From positions 744,001-808,000 of the forward strand of contig NZ_JBHSCZ010000001.1 of assembly GCF_042651465.1 (NCBI RefSeq): a stretch of 64,000 nt of DNA. Direction: 5' to 3'. Positions 52,540 to 60,333 of the stretch are shown here, piece by piece (the first letter of the stretch is position 1; each line of letters begins with the position of its first letter). Under the pieces are notes generated by a model. The model worked only from the letters and a program-made list of their open reading frames with translations. It did no database searches and had not been told where the DNA came from. This DNA comes from Ferruginibacter yonginensis (GTDB taxonomy: Bacteria > Bacteroidota > Bacteroidia > Chitinophagales > Chitinophagaceae). Made by a program: the position numbers and the translations under genes.

Positions 52540-52788
52540 TTAACGCTTGATGCGCCCTGTGTTGATTTCGTTGGTAACGTATTCCTTCATTCGGTCGTAC
52601 ACCTTCGCAAAATCAGTTGTCATTGCATCATCGCCCCATCCATCAACACGAGTAAGTGTAAAGCCTTGAATAGGTTTCCACTCAAATAAGTATAATGAAA
52701 TGGGGAATAACAAATGCGTTATAAAGATTGCTTTTTGCTTTGGATTGTCAACGTGGGAAGTGAGGAACTTCGGATAATTTCTTGCCAT
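52540..52788 (-). CDS. Small hypothetical protein (82 aa)
   Basis: Begins MARNYPKFLTSHVDNPKQK and ends with a helix (FAKVYDRMKEYVTNEINTGR). No family recognised. It follows a terminator and the hairpin leader, so it opens a new transcription unit. Confidence 0.65.
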   Translation of the reverse strand: MARNYPKFLTSHVDNPKQKAIFITHLLFPISLYLFEWKPIQGFTLTRVDGWGDDAMTTDFAKVYDRMKEYVTNEINTGRIKR

Positions 52789-52824
52789 ATTTAGTTGCCA
52801 ATTTTAGAACAGGTGGCTCACCTG
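52789..52824 (-). promoter_or_regulatory. Hairpin leader shared with the DUF932 cassette
   Basis: CAGGT-GAGCC-ACCTG (52810-52824) forms a hairpin, followed by TCTAAAATTGGCAACTAAAT and the ATG. Its counterpart is at 48241-48277. As a terminator lies just upstream (52846-52871), this short interval must hold the promoter of the next operon. Confidence 0.6.
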
Positions 52825-52845
52825 GTTGTGAAGCAAAAGTATAAA

Positions 52846-52871
52846 AAAAGCTGCTCAATAGAGCAGCTTTT
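52846..52871. terminator. Bidirectional terminator after the capsid operon
   Basis: AAAAGCTGCTC and GAGCAGCTTTT form an 11-bp stem over a 4-base loop. It ends the capsid operon on the minus strand, 31 bp after the paralogue-B stop. Confidence 0.9.
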
Positions 52872-52901
52872 GATAGTTGATTTAAGGGATGAATATTTTT
52901 A

Positions 52902-53441
52902 CTAAGGTAGGTAAGTAATTTCGCCTTCATACAATTGCACATAGCCATTGCTGTAGGTTAATTTTCCTTCATAGCCTTTAACTCCATCTTTGGTAGTACC
53001 TGTTGTGAAGTCAACACTCAAGTAAGCTTTAACGCAATCACATCCTAACTGGTAGAACATATTTGCTTCACAATTACTGTCTTTAACAAGCGCCACTAAA
53101 GGTACGTTCATTAAATTTTTAACTGTTTCATGCAATTCTGCGTAAGAACCTGGAATGAAAACACTAGCTTCAAAATCTAATTTTTGGAAGCCTTTATCAC
53201 CAATTGTTTTAGCAGACAATTGGTTTTTCTCAGGCGCTAATGCAAATTTTGCAAAGCCTTTGGTTGGCAAAAATTCGTGATCTTCTTTGATACGAACTTC
53301 ATCCCCAGGGTTAGTGAAAGGTGCTTTTGGGCACTTGATACCATCCACTGCAAAGTCTGCTTCTCTTGCAATTAAAACGTAATCAGCAACGCCTGATTGT
53401 ACGTTTTGTGGTGTTTTTAAATTGGCATATACGTAAGCCAT
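52902..53441 (-). CDS. Virion protein homologous to the tail-tube-like gene (paralogue B)
   Basis: The 179-residue protein shares APEKNQLSAKTIGDKGFQKL, SYAELHETVKNL, DFTTGTTKDGVKGYE and QLYEGEI with the tail-module protein at 34392-34991. It is the last gene of the capsid operon and is followed by a strong terminator, so it is probably made in quantity. It may be a head decoration protein or a second tube protein. Confidence 0.65.
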   Translation of the reverse strand: MAYVYANLKTPQNVQSGVADYVLIAREADFAVDGIKCPKAPFTNPGDEVRIKEDHEFLPTKGFAKFALAPEKNQLSAKTIGDKGFQKLDFEASVFIPGSYAELHETVKNLMNVPLVALVKDSNCEANMFYQLGCDCVKAYLSVDFTTGTTKDGVKGYEGKLTYSNGYVQLYEGEITYLP

Positions 53442-53487
53442 TGTTAAATAGTTTAAGGGTTTGTAATGGGATTAAAGAAGTGGTAGA

Positions 53488-53841
53488 TTAAACCACTTCT
53501 AATAAAATATTTTGACCTTTTACACTCAAAATTTTAGCGATGATTTTCTCATCAGTTGCCGCCGCAGCTGCAGTGATAAGAATTGGTTCTTCGCCTTCTT
53601 CAACGATTGTAAATACAGGTATTGTCCAACGAAATTCCTTGCCTTTATGCTTCAAGTTTTCCTCTGGCAATTTTGGCAATTCTTTTTTGGCAGCAGTTTC
53701 AATTGTAGTGGCACTACTAACCACTTTTTTAAGCGCCTCGTTCTGTTCAGCCAAAGTTTTATTGGCTTCAATTAATGAAGCAATAGCATCGTCTTGTAGC
53801 TTTTGTTTAGCAACAACCGCTTCTAATGTTATTTCTGACAC
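53488..53841 (-). CDS. Small coiled-coil capsid-region protein
   Basis: Read from GTG at 53841 (SEITLEAVVAKQKLQDDAIA) the product has 117 residues: an N-terminal coiled coil, then a beta-rich C-terminal part (GKEFRWTIPVFTIVEEGEEP, ITAAAAATDEKIIAKILS). A longer frame to an ATG at 53892 would extend over the leader. It lies between the major capsid gene and paralogue B. Function unknown. Confidence 0.6.
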   Translation of the reverse strand: MSEITLEAVVAKQKLQDDAIASLIEANKTLAEQNEALKKVVSSATTIETAAKKELPKLPEENLKHKGKEFRWTIPVFTIVEEGEEPILITAAAAATDEKIIAKILSVKGQNILLEVV

Positions 53842-53911
53842 GATTTTTAATTTTAATGTGATTGAATAAAGGGTACGGATTTTAAAGCTCACCTTACGGT
53901 GATGAAGTAGC

Positions 53912-54886
53912 TTACGCTACCTCACCATCGCTGGTAAAAATCATTTTCGGCTGAATAAAGCCTAAGCCTGCATGCCATTCTGTGTAGATGGCAATTTTGC
54001 GCTTCTCTTTTTCAATCTCGAAATTGTCGATGTTACCAAAGCCTTTCACACCAAACAATGCGTTTGGTTTTGGTGTACACCAAATACGGGTTTTGCTTGC
54101 CATACTAGGGCGACCTGCAATAGTGATATTGTCGTAATCAACCACTTTATCATAACTCACATCGCCTTGTTTATAATTCATGTTGTATTTAGCACGAACG
54201 CCTCTGCGGTATTTCTCCCTCAAGCTGCGGTTCATGTTTAAATCCATAACCATATAGCGGTAACGCTCAGGTATAGAACGTACGAATAACTCAACTTTTT
54301 CAACAAACTGTACGTCTGTTAATGTGTTGATGTTGCCTAAAACAATTGGCGCTAATGCACCTGCAGCAATGTAATCGTTCAACAATTTTTCAACCCCATC
54401 CATCACTTTACTAGGGTCGCCTGCAGTACCTGAAGTAGGTGCAGCATAAACACCTTTGTAAAATGCCTTCATCTCTAAGTCTTCCTTAGATTGCTTCATC
54501 AAATACATTTCGATGAACCAACGGATGAACGGCCATGTAGTTACATCCGTATTGTTGTTAGCTAAAAAGCCTAACCAACTGCGCTGCAACTTATGAGGAT
54601 TGAACTCTGCATCAATCTTCATTTTGAATAAAGGAATACGAACTGGTTCGAATTCAACACCACCACTTGGGGTGAAATCGTCCTGATATTGTTGTACAAT
54701 TTCTTGCACTTCAACGTTCGCTTCATCTAAAATTGTGTCTTCCGTCGGAACGGTCGTGAACGCATTCTGCGTATCCATGCTTTCATATGGAAGCATGTGC
54801 AAATTGGCTGCGCCCTGGCCTTGATTTTGGTAATAGGCACCAAAATCATCAATGATCTGTTCTACTGATATCGTAGTGTCTGCCAT
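53912..54886 (-). CDS. Major capsid protein
   Basis: The 324-residue protein lies in the standard protease-scaffold-capsid order. It has a long N-terminal arm (residues 1-60), a central TWPFIRWFIEMYLMKQS segment, PERYRYMVMDLNMNRSLRE, and a C-terminal domain with NALFGVKGFGNIDNFEIEKE and KIAIYTEWHAGLGFIQPK, typical of an HK97-like fold. Assembly into the shell is expected. Confidence 0.8.
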   Translation of the reverse strand: MADTTISVEQIIDDFGAYYQNQGQGAANLHMLPYESMDTQNAFTTVPTEDTILDEANVEVQEIVQQYQDDFTPSGGVEFEPVRIPLFKMKIDAEFNPHKLQRSWLGFLANNNTDVTTWPFIRWFIEMYLMKQSKEDLEMKAFYKGVYAAPTSGTAGDPSKVMDGVEKLLNDYIAAGALAPIVLGNINTLTDVQFVEKVELFVRSIPERYRYMVMDLNMNRSLREKYRRGVRAKYNMNYKQGDVSYDKVVDYDNITIAGRPSMASKTRIWCTPKPNALFGVKGFGNIDNFEIEKEKRKIAIYTEWHAGLGFIQPKMIFTSDGEVA

Positions 54887-54933
54887 TTTAATTTAGTTTT
54901 ATAGGGTGGGTTTAAAAATTTTGTTTAGGTGGA

Positions 54934-55380
54934 TTAAGACCTCTGTAACGGAATGCCCATTGCTAGTGCAGCTTTGTTTGCCGGGTGTTCAGGATCGTCG
55001 AAACGAACACCTGTTTTAGCTCCCTTAGGATCTGCATTTTCATCTGCAGGGGTTGATAATGAAGTACCAGTTTTACCGCTGCTTTTTCCATTCAATTTGG
55101 CATTTTCCGCCTCTAGTTCAGCAATACGTTCAGTATGTGCTTGAATAGTGGTGGCATCAGTTGCAGCAGCATCTTCTAATGCACTAATACGAGCAGTGTT
55201 AGCTGTAATAGTTTCATTTAACTTAGCAGTTGCAGTTACATGATCTTGAATAGCAGTAGCGTTTGCAGCTAAGGTGCTTTCAATGGTGGCCGCTTCTTCG
55301 GGTTGCAAAAACAAACCTTCTGTTGTGTCTGGCTCTTCGTTCCAGCCCAATGTTGAGCTGATGTTTGGATAGTTTGGCAT
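54934..55380 (-). CDS. Scaffold-like coiled-coil protein
   Basis: The 148-residue protein is mostly a coiled coil (about 28-100: ANATAIQDHVTATAKLNET, RIAELEAENAKLNGK) with an unstructured Gly/Ser/Pro C-terminus (TPADENADPKGAKTGVRF). It lies between the head protease (1-bp TAATG overlap) and the capsid gene, the normal place for a scaffold. It may be the substrate of the protease. Confidence 0.7.
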   Translation of the reverse strand: MPNYPNISSTLGWNEEPDTTEGLFLQPEEAATIESTLAANATAIQDHVTATAKLNETITANTARISALEDAAATDATTIQAHTERIAELEAENAKLNGKSSGKTGTSLSTPADENADPKGAKTGVRFDDPEHPANKAALAMGIPLQRS

Positions 55381-56288
55381 TATTGTTTTAGATTTATAAG
55401 TTGCGTAATACGGTCTACAACACCCGATAGTGGCTTAATGCCATCAATCAAGCCCATTGATTTGGCTTCTTTAGCGTTGTACATTTTGCCTGTGAAAGGC
55501 TCATCCCCTTTAGCTTTCAATCGTGGGCCACGACTTGCAGTAACTGAAGCTTTAAACTGATCAACCAAAAAGGCTAATTTATTTTTTATGGCTGCATCAT
55601 TGCCTGCAAGGGCATCGTAGTAGTCTTTATTTTTATCGGGTGATTGTGGTGCGTAGATTTCGAAAATCTTGATGCCTTCATTGGCGAAATACTCTGTAAA
55701 ATCATATAGTGTGGTATAGGCGCCTATGCTACCGAACATATCAGTTGCTTGGGTGCAATAGATTTCCCTACCGCCTGCAGCAATCCAATAACCGGCACTT
55801 GCGGCCATACCATCTTGTATTAATGAAACAACGGGCTTCGTTTTATTGGCTGCTCTTATAGTGTCATAGAGCATACCTGTACCATCGGCTTGGCCACCAG
55901 GGCTGTCGATGTTTAAAATAATACCCACCACTCTATCACTTAATGATAGGCGTTGTATTAAATCATTAATTTGGTTGGTACCATAACTGCAGATATCGCC
56001 ATACTTCAAAACAGGCCCTATGATGTTGACCATTGCAATGGAATCATACGGCAGCCTTTCAGGGCTTTGGTAAGGATTCAATACAAACACATTGGTTACC
56101 TTATTAGCGGCTGCTGATTTTACTAAAACTCTTTTGGGGGTTTGTTGTCGTGAGGTGAGTGCAACTGGCTGATGCTCCTCCATGTTGCCTCGTATCATAC
56201 TAAGCACCAATGGCAGCTGTGAAGCTGCGTATTGGCGTTCAATTAAAAAAGCTCCTCTTAATAGGGCGGATGCGGTATGAAAGCTCAC
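55380..56288 (-). CDS. S49/ClpP-like prohead protease
   Basis: The 302-residue protease has LNIDSPGGQADGTG, the catalytic Ser motif GMAASAGYWIAAGG (about 160-173) and DMFGSIGAYTTLYDF, the SppA/ClpP-type signature of phage head maturation proteases. The start is GTG at 56288, where GTGAGC also belongs to a recurrent leader motif, so a later Met is possible. It is preceded by a TGTCCTTT element (near 56343). Confidence 0.85.
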   Translation of the reverse strand: MSFHTASALLRGAFLIERQYAASQLPLVLSMIRGNMEEHQPVALTSRQQTPKRVLVKSAAANKVTNVFVLNPYQSPERLPYDSIAMVNIIGPVLKYGDICSYGTNQINDLIQRLSLSDRVVGIILNIDSPGGQADGTGMLYDTIRAANKTKPVVSLIQDGMAASAGYWIAAGGREIYCTQATDMFGSIGAYTTLYDFTEYFANEGIKIFEIYAPQSPDKNKDYYDALAGNDAAIKNKLAFLVDQFKASVTASRGPRLKAKGDEPFTGKMYNAKEAKSMGLIDGIKPLSGVVDRITQLINLKQ

Positions 56289-56354
56289 TTACTTACGGGT
56301 TAATTAGGCAACAAAAATGCCTTACCCGAAAGCGTTAATAAAGGACATAAAAGC

Positions 56355-56831
56355 TTATGGAACGTAGAAAGCGACTGCGTTTTCGCTTACATAATTGAGT
56401 TCCCAAGCGATTTGATTTTGATTGGTACTAATATCAGTATTGAAAGAAAAACGCATACCATCGCTATTGCTACCAATCAGCAACTGACTTTTATTAAGCA
56501 ACGTTACCAATGTAATTAGTTTTTCATAACGCAAGGTTTCTAACCTACGAAATTGTACTGTTGTTAATTCATTCAACAAACCTTCAATGGAAATTTCGAA
56601 GTAGTCGCCAGCCCTGCTACTCTTTGATTTTGAAGATATTTTACAACTATTAGGTATTAATGGAATGTCAATCATTGAAGTCGTTAATACCAAAGGCTCG
56701 TTAATTTCACCAGTAATAAAGTTGGTGAAAATTCTACTACTTAAAGTGTGCAATGGTGCAACTTCAATTTTGCAAATACCAGGAACATGGGCTCCGGTTG
56801 CAATGGTAATATTTGAATAGGCAGGCTTCAT
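56355..56831 (-). CDS. Hypothetical capsid-operon protein (158 aa)
   Basis: Beta-rich protein (MKPAYSNITIATGAHVPG, ICKIEVAPLHTL, then QFRRLETLRYEKLITLVTLL) without a recognised family. It is the first gene of the structural operon, downstream of the tandem 35-bp repeats. Possibly a connector or decoration protein. Confidence 0.65.
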   Translation of the reverse strand: MKPAYSNITIATGAHVPGICKIEVAPLHTLSSRIFTNFITGEINEPLVLTTSMIDIPLIPNSCKISSKSKSSRAGDYFEISIEGLLNELTTVQFRRLETLRYEKLITLVTLLNKSQLLIGSNSDGMRFSFNTDISTNQNQIAWELNYVSENAVAFYVP

Positions 56832-56870
56832 ATTGTGAAAGTAAACTCAATTTATGAGCGGTAGATTTTA

Positions 56871-56940
56871 GGGGACATTTACGGCAAAAGTTTTCGCAAA
56901 ATAGAGGGGACAATTACGGCAAAAGTTTTCGCAAAATAAT
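56871..56940 (-). repeat. Two tandem 35-bp repeats before the capsid operon
   Basis: Two units of 35 bp start at 56871 and 56906, each with GGGGACA and the near-palindrome GCAAAAGTTTTCGC. They differ at very few positions. The block lies 40 bp upstream of the first structural gene, so it is a likely regulator-binding or late-promoter region. Confidence 0.85.
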
Positions 56941-56944
56941 TTTG

Positions 56945-57421
56945 TTAATCAACATCTTTCCGGCGAAGCAATGGCATGTTACGCTTTACACGGCTGCGGT
57001 AATAATCTTTCTTCATGCTGTCAGTACTCCAATCATCTTCATCAATCCCTAACTGGCGTCTAACTACTCTAAGGTTTCTTTCAAAGCCTGGGTTCATAGT
57101 GATCAGGTCATCCATCATTCGGTGAAAGCGATGCTTCAGTAATAGCTCTACAAACTTATTGAACTGGCGAATATTGGTGCTATTCAAATTACAGCCATAT
57201 CGCCTCATTTTTGAAACAGAAATATACACCTTAATGAATGCCCCGTAGTTACATTCAGCATCTGCTTTATCAGGGTTGGTATTACGCTCTAATAAACTCA
57301 ATAATTGATTATAGATTACGTGTGCACCTGGTGCTAATTTAAGTGTATCGCCTAGCTCTTTATGCAGGTAAGCTTTAATGTAAGGTTTTACGGCAATTTC
57401 AATGCCTACGTAGCCAGTCAT
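56945..57421 (-). CDS. Basic hypothetical protein (158 aa)
   Basis: A basic protein with helical blocks (VIYNQLLSLLERNTNPDKA, IRQFNKFVELLLKHRFHR) and a very basic C-terminus (KKDYYRSRVKRNMPLLRRK). The charge and position before the late operon would suit a DNA- or RNA-binding late regulator. No HTH family is recognised. Confidence 0.65.
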   Translation of the reverse strand: MTGYVGIEIAVKPYIKAYLHKELGDTLKLAPGAHVIYNQLLSLLERNTNPDKADAECNYGAFIKVYISVSKMRRYGCNLNSTNIRQFNKFVELLLKHRFHRMMDDLITMNPGFERNLRVVRRQLGIDEDDWSTDSMKKDYYRSRVKRNMPLLRRKDVD

Positions 57422-57453
57422 GGTGGTTCGATGTATTTTTAAAAATACTAAAT

Positions 57454-57678
57454 TTATTCGAATCTTCTGCGGCTAATGCTAATTTTTTTATCAATTACAT
57501 CAGCTGTTTTTTCAGCAGCTTTTTTGCCAATGATGATCATTAAAAATAAAATGGCATATGCACCTGTGCAGAAGCCGCAAACGTACCAGGTAATGGCATC
57601 ATTAAAAAAGAATGAAATGGCTGCAATGGCTGCCAATGTTATAAGGTAAGGCAAAGTAATTTTAATGTTGTGTAGCAT
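57454..57678 (-). CDS. Small two-TM protein
   Basis: 74 residues with two membrane spans (ITLPYLITLAAIAAISFFF; YVCGFCTGAYAILFLMIII) and a basic tail. It overlaps the upstream gene by 17 bp. Role unknown. Confidence 0.65.
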   Translation of the reverse strand: MLHNIKITLPYLITLAAIAAISFFFNDAITWYVCGFCTGAYAILFLMIIIGKKAAEKTADVIDKKISISRRRFE

Positions 57679-58045
57679 ACATATAATTTTGTGGGTTATG
57701 AATAATTTGTTGATCTAATTGTTTTAACCAGTTACTTCTGCAAAGGTTTTGGTAATGCTCTATGCTTGCAATCGGCATATCTAACAAAGTTTTGTATAAT
57801 ATGATACCCTGTGCATCGCTCAGCTTTAGCTTTATTTTTTGTGATGGCCTAGCTGCTAACTTCTTCAGCATAAATTCTTCCAGCTCTTGCACCACCGCAA
57901 CAATCAATTTTGATTGTAAAAATTCCGGAGATACTTTACTCTGCCGCTCTACATTTAACATCAGTGAACGACTAAGCATAGGCAGGTAGTTAATGAGCAC
58001 CGCTCCAAGGCAGTTGAGCTCGTGGTATTGCGTGATGATTTGCAT
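57662..58045 (-). CDS. Hypothetical early protein (127 aa)
   Basis: A helical protein (FLQSKLIVAVVQELEEFMLK; SRPSQKIKLKLSDAQ-like centre) without a recognised family. It forms part of the small-gene cluster between replication-type genes and the capsid operon. Confidence 0.65.
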   Translation of the reverse strand: MQIITQYHELNCLGAVLINYLPMLSRSLMLNVERQSKVSPEFLQSKLIVAVVQELEEFMLKKLAARPSQKIKLKLSDAQGIILYKTLLDMPIASIEHYQNLCRSNWLKQLDQQIIHNPQNYMYATQH

Positions 58046-58077
58046 GTATAGTTTTTTGAATTGCGTAAATGCTTACG

Positions 58078-58335
58078 TTAGCCGCCATACAGCGACCAAC
58101 CAGTTTCCCAATGCTCGCCTTTTCTGTCTTGCCAAAAAAGTAACGTAGGAAAAATAACACCATCTTCAAATTGATACAAGCCAGTTGGCGTTAATTGCAT
58201 CCATTCACCATCTGTAAAATATTGGTGGGTTACTTTTTTACCTTCCCGCATTGCTTGAATAGCTTCCGACTTAGATAGTACGGCGGCTAACAAGCCATTT
58301 TGTTCTATGGCGGCTGACGAATTACTATTTGGCAT
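58078..58335 (-). CDS. Small protein with Tad2/DUF2829-like pattern
   Basis: The ATG at 58335 gives 85 residues. The core SKSEAIQAMREGKKVTHQYF, with the later DGEWMQL and GEHWETGWSLYG, follows the EAL..L..GKKV.R..W...D/GW plan of DUF2829 (Tad2) proteins. Tad2 binds the signal molecule of Thoeris defence. The assignment is by pattern only; the first aromatic and final Asp-Trp differ. Confidence 0.5.
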   Translation of the reverse strand: MPNSNSSAAIEQNGLLAAVLSKSEAIQAMREGKKVTHQYFTDGEWMQLTPTGLYQFEDGVIFPTLLFWQDRKGEHWETGWSLYGG

Positions 58336-58419
58336 TTGAATGAATTTTAACTGTGAATAAATATTGAGCGATAGTACTGTATTTGCCGCCACAGCACAAA
58401 GCGGGCAGAACGTTGGCTG

Positions 58420-58662
58420 CTATACTATCTTATCAATTTCATCAATGACCAGATAATAATATGCCTTCGTCTGGACGATTTGAGTTAATAAATCTTCTGA
58501 CGTCCCTTTTATGGTTGGGTTAGTTTGCAAAATTTCTTCGCATTCAGACTTTGCACATTTTTTTGCAAAATCAATTTCTTGAGCAGGAGACAATCCAGTA
58601 TTCACAGGCATTATATTCATATAATGACCAAACCTCTCAATCGCTTTTAATTTAGGTATCAT
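58420..58662 (-). CDS. Small hypothetical protein (80 aa)
   Basis: Helical 80-residue protein (KLKAIERFGHYMNIMPVNTG, QEIDFAKKCAKSECEEILQ). No family recognised. It belongs to the early small-gene cluster. Confidence 0.6.
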   Translation of the reverse strand: MIPKLKAIERFGHYMNIMPVNTGLSPAQEIDFAKKCAKSECEEILQTNPTIKGTSEDLLTQIVQTKAYYYLVIDEIDKIV

Positions 58663-58782
58663 ATTTTGACATTTACGCTGATTAATTAAAAGCAGCTGTA
58701 GGTTATTAATTAATTTTTTTTCATTTCAACGGACGGAAAGCTATTGCCTAACCATCGCCAATGATTTACGTTAGCTGTAAGT

Positions 58783-59100
58783 CTACGACCCTCTACCTGC
58801 ATTGACACCTAACAAGGAATTGAACAATTGCATTACTTCGCCATCCCCAGTAATTTTGTGAACAGCACTTTGAAGTTGCAAAATTTCATTTTCTGTAAAA
58901 GTTTTTTCTTTTTTAATTTCATAAGAAATATCTTCCAACAGATTTACAATTTCAGAAGTATGGCAAATATCTCTATCAATTCTATTTACTTCTACATTAA
59001 AATCTAATTTTTGTGCTATTCGGTAATCATTTTTTAAATCAACTCTTTGCGACTTGAACGCTTCTTTTTTTTTAATAACAAAATCCAATACTGCTTTCAT
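58783..59100 (-). CDS. Helical hypothetical protein (105 aa)
   Basis: The ATG at 59100 (MKAVLDFVIKKKEAFKSQR) is chosen because the longer frame from 59226 overlaps the upstream gene by 100 bp. The product is coiled and charged (DRDICHTSEIVNLLEDISYE; ILQLQSAVHKITGDG). No family recognised. Confidence 0.6.
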   Translation of the reverse strand: MKAVLDFVIKKKEAFKSQRVDLKNDYRIAQKLDFNVEVNRIDRDICHTSEIVNLLEDISYEIKKEKTFTENEILQLQSAVHKITGDGEVMQLFNSLLGVNAGRGS

Positions 59101-59126
59101 TTTAACTTTATTTAAAAGTTTGATTA

Positions 59127-59450
59127 TTAATATATCTCCCACTTTCCTAGTTCCACATCGTATGATCTTTTCAATTGCATGCCTTGAAATTTCATCAAAT
59201 TCGGCATTGAACAATAGCCAAAGCATTCATGCATTAACTCAATAAATTTTCGTCCGTCAAGCGGATGCATAAGTATTACTGTTGGGTATCGTTTATTTTT
59301 AAAAATGAACTCATGATACTCATGAGCTATATTTCCTAGACTGACAGGTGTTAGATCAGATTTAACAGGATTAGAAAGTTCTCTTGTCTTTGCTAATTTT
59401 TCTGCATCAATTATTAGTTCTTGAATGTTTCTGAAATCTCCTTGTTTCAT
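59127..59450 (-). CDS. Hypothetical protein (107 aa)
   Basis: A mixed alpha/beta protein: an N-terminal helix (DFRNIQELIIDAEKLAKTR), then HEFIFKNKRYPTVILMHPLD and ELMHECFGYCSMP. The middle resembles small phage virion-like proteins with a TVILMHP strand. Not assigned further. Confidence 0.65.
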   Translation of the reverse strand: MKQGDFRNIQELIIDAEKLAKTRELSNPVKSDLTPVSLGNIAHEYHEFIFKNKRYPTVILMHPLDGRKFIELMHECFGYCSMPNLMKFQGMQLKRSYDVELGKWEIY

Positions 59451-59507
59451 AAAATGATTTTAATGATGTGAATTTTTAAATTGATGAAATACTGAATTTG
59501 GAGGCAA

Positions 59508-59711
59508 TTAAGTAAAAACTGTCTGCTGTGACCTAACCACTCTGAAATTGTATTTTTCACGCCAATAACGCCAATTGTTACCACTACCACTAATAAAGTT
59601 TTTTATCGCCTTTGTTCTAGTAGCAGAAAAAGTTTCTGCAACTATATAGGTATTCCCTGTTCTCGGATGTCCAATGTTTATGACTACCCAACCATCTTTA
59701 GTTATTTGCAT
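59508..59711 (-). CDS. Small basic protein (67 aa)
   Basis: Residues GWVVINIGHPRTGNTYIVAE and FSATRTKAIKNFISGSG are followed by an aromatic, basic tail. There is no recognised family. It is preceded by the structured intergenic stretch at 59797-59850. Confidence 0.55.
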   Translation of the reverse strand: MQITKDGWVVINIGHPRTGNTYIVAETFSATRTKAIKNFISGSGNNWRYWREKYNFRVVRSQQTVFT

Positions 59712-59796
59712 TTGTAATAGTCCATTATATTGAAGTGTTAAAATTGGCTCACTAAGCCACCGATTGTTTTCGCTTCCTACAAGTATTTTTTTACTC

Positions 59797-59850
59797 GTGT
59801 TCGACCCGTAGCGTATGGGTTTGGCAACCCTTTTGCAGCCTTGCCAACAC
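59797..59850 (-). ncRNA. Candidate three-way-junction RNA in the early region
   Basis: GTGT (59797-59800) pairs with ACAC (59847-59850) around two hairpins: ACCC/GGGT (59804-59807 with 59817-59820) and TGGCAA/TTGCCA (59822-59827 with 59841-59846). It lies in the 169-bp gap before the 67-residue gene. Either strand could fold. Confidence 0.4.
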
Positions 59851-59880
59851 TTCTATTGCTGCAACAGGTACGTATTTTAA

Positions 59881-60297
59881 TTATTTAATTTCCTCTGTAG
59901 GTAACTTCGGAATTTTATTGTTGTTCATAAATATGGGAACCTTATTTTCCGTAGGAATGTAGTAAACTGCATTTTGATTTTTCTCAATATTGTCAATCCA
60001 CAGCCATTCTAAATAAGCCTTGTTATTCTCTAAGCTTTGCCCAATAATTTTATTGGCGGCAGCAATACCAGACGCTCTTATCTGATCAGCTTCAGCATTT
60101 AATTTAGCTGACTCCAAATTTGCTTTTGCAGTTTCAATAGCTACTTTCTTACTACTCTCAGCCTCAAGCAACATTGATTTCCCGTTATTTTCAGCATCAA
60201 GCCTACTTTGCTCTCTTTTATAATTTCTATACCATGAGCATGAGGAAAGACTCATAAATAATGATGTACTGATAATTAAAATTGTTAACCTTTTCAT
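59881..60297 (-). CDS. Lipoprotein with prohibitin/HflC-like C-terminal text
   Basis: A lipoprotein signal (MKRLTILIISTSLFMSLSSC, Cys20) is followed by an Ala/Glu-rich coiled coil (SKKVAIETAKANLESAKLNA) and RASGIAAANKIIGQSLENN, then YLEWLWIDNIEKNQ and VYYIPTENKVPI. The order coiled coil, KIIG, AYLE..., YYIP matches the end of SPFH/prohibitin proteins without the SPFH domain. Similar lipoproteins occur in other prophages. Role unknown. Confidence 0.65.
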   Translation of the reverse strand: MKRLTILIISTSLFMSLSSCSWYRNYKREQSRLDAENNGKSMLLEAESSKKVAIETAKANLESAKLNAEADQIRASGIAAANKIIGQSLENNKAYLEWLWIDNIEKNQNAVYYIPTENKVPIFMNNNKIPKLPTEEIK

Positions 60298-60333
60298 TTT
60301 TAAATTGGGTTTTATAAGTCCGCCCAGAACTAT

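Noticed and set aside
52748..52948. 66-residue ORF across the capsid-operon terminator
   Set aside because: It would translate through a strong terminator hairpin and the shared leader, and overlaps a better frame.
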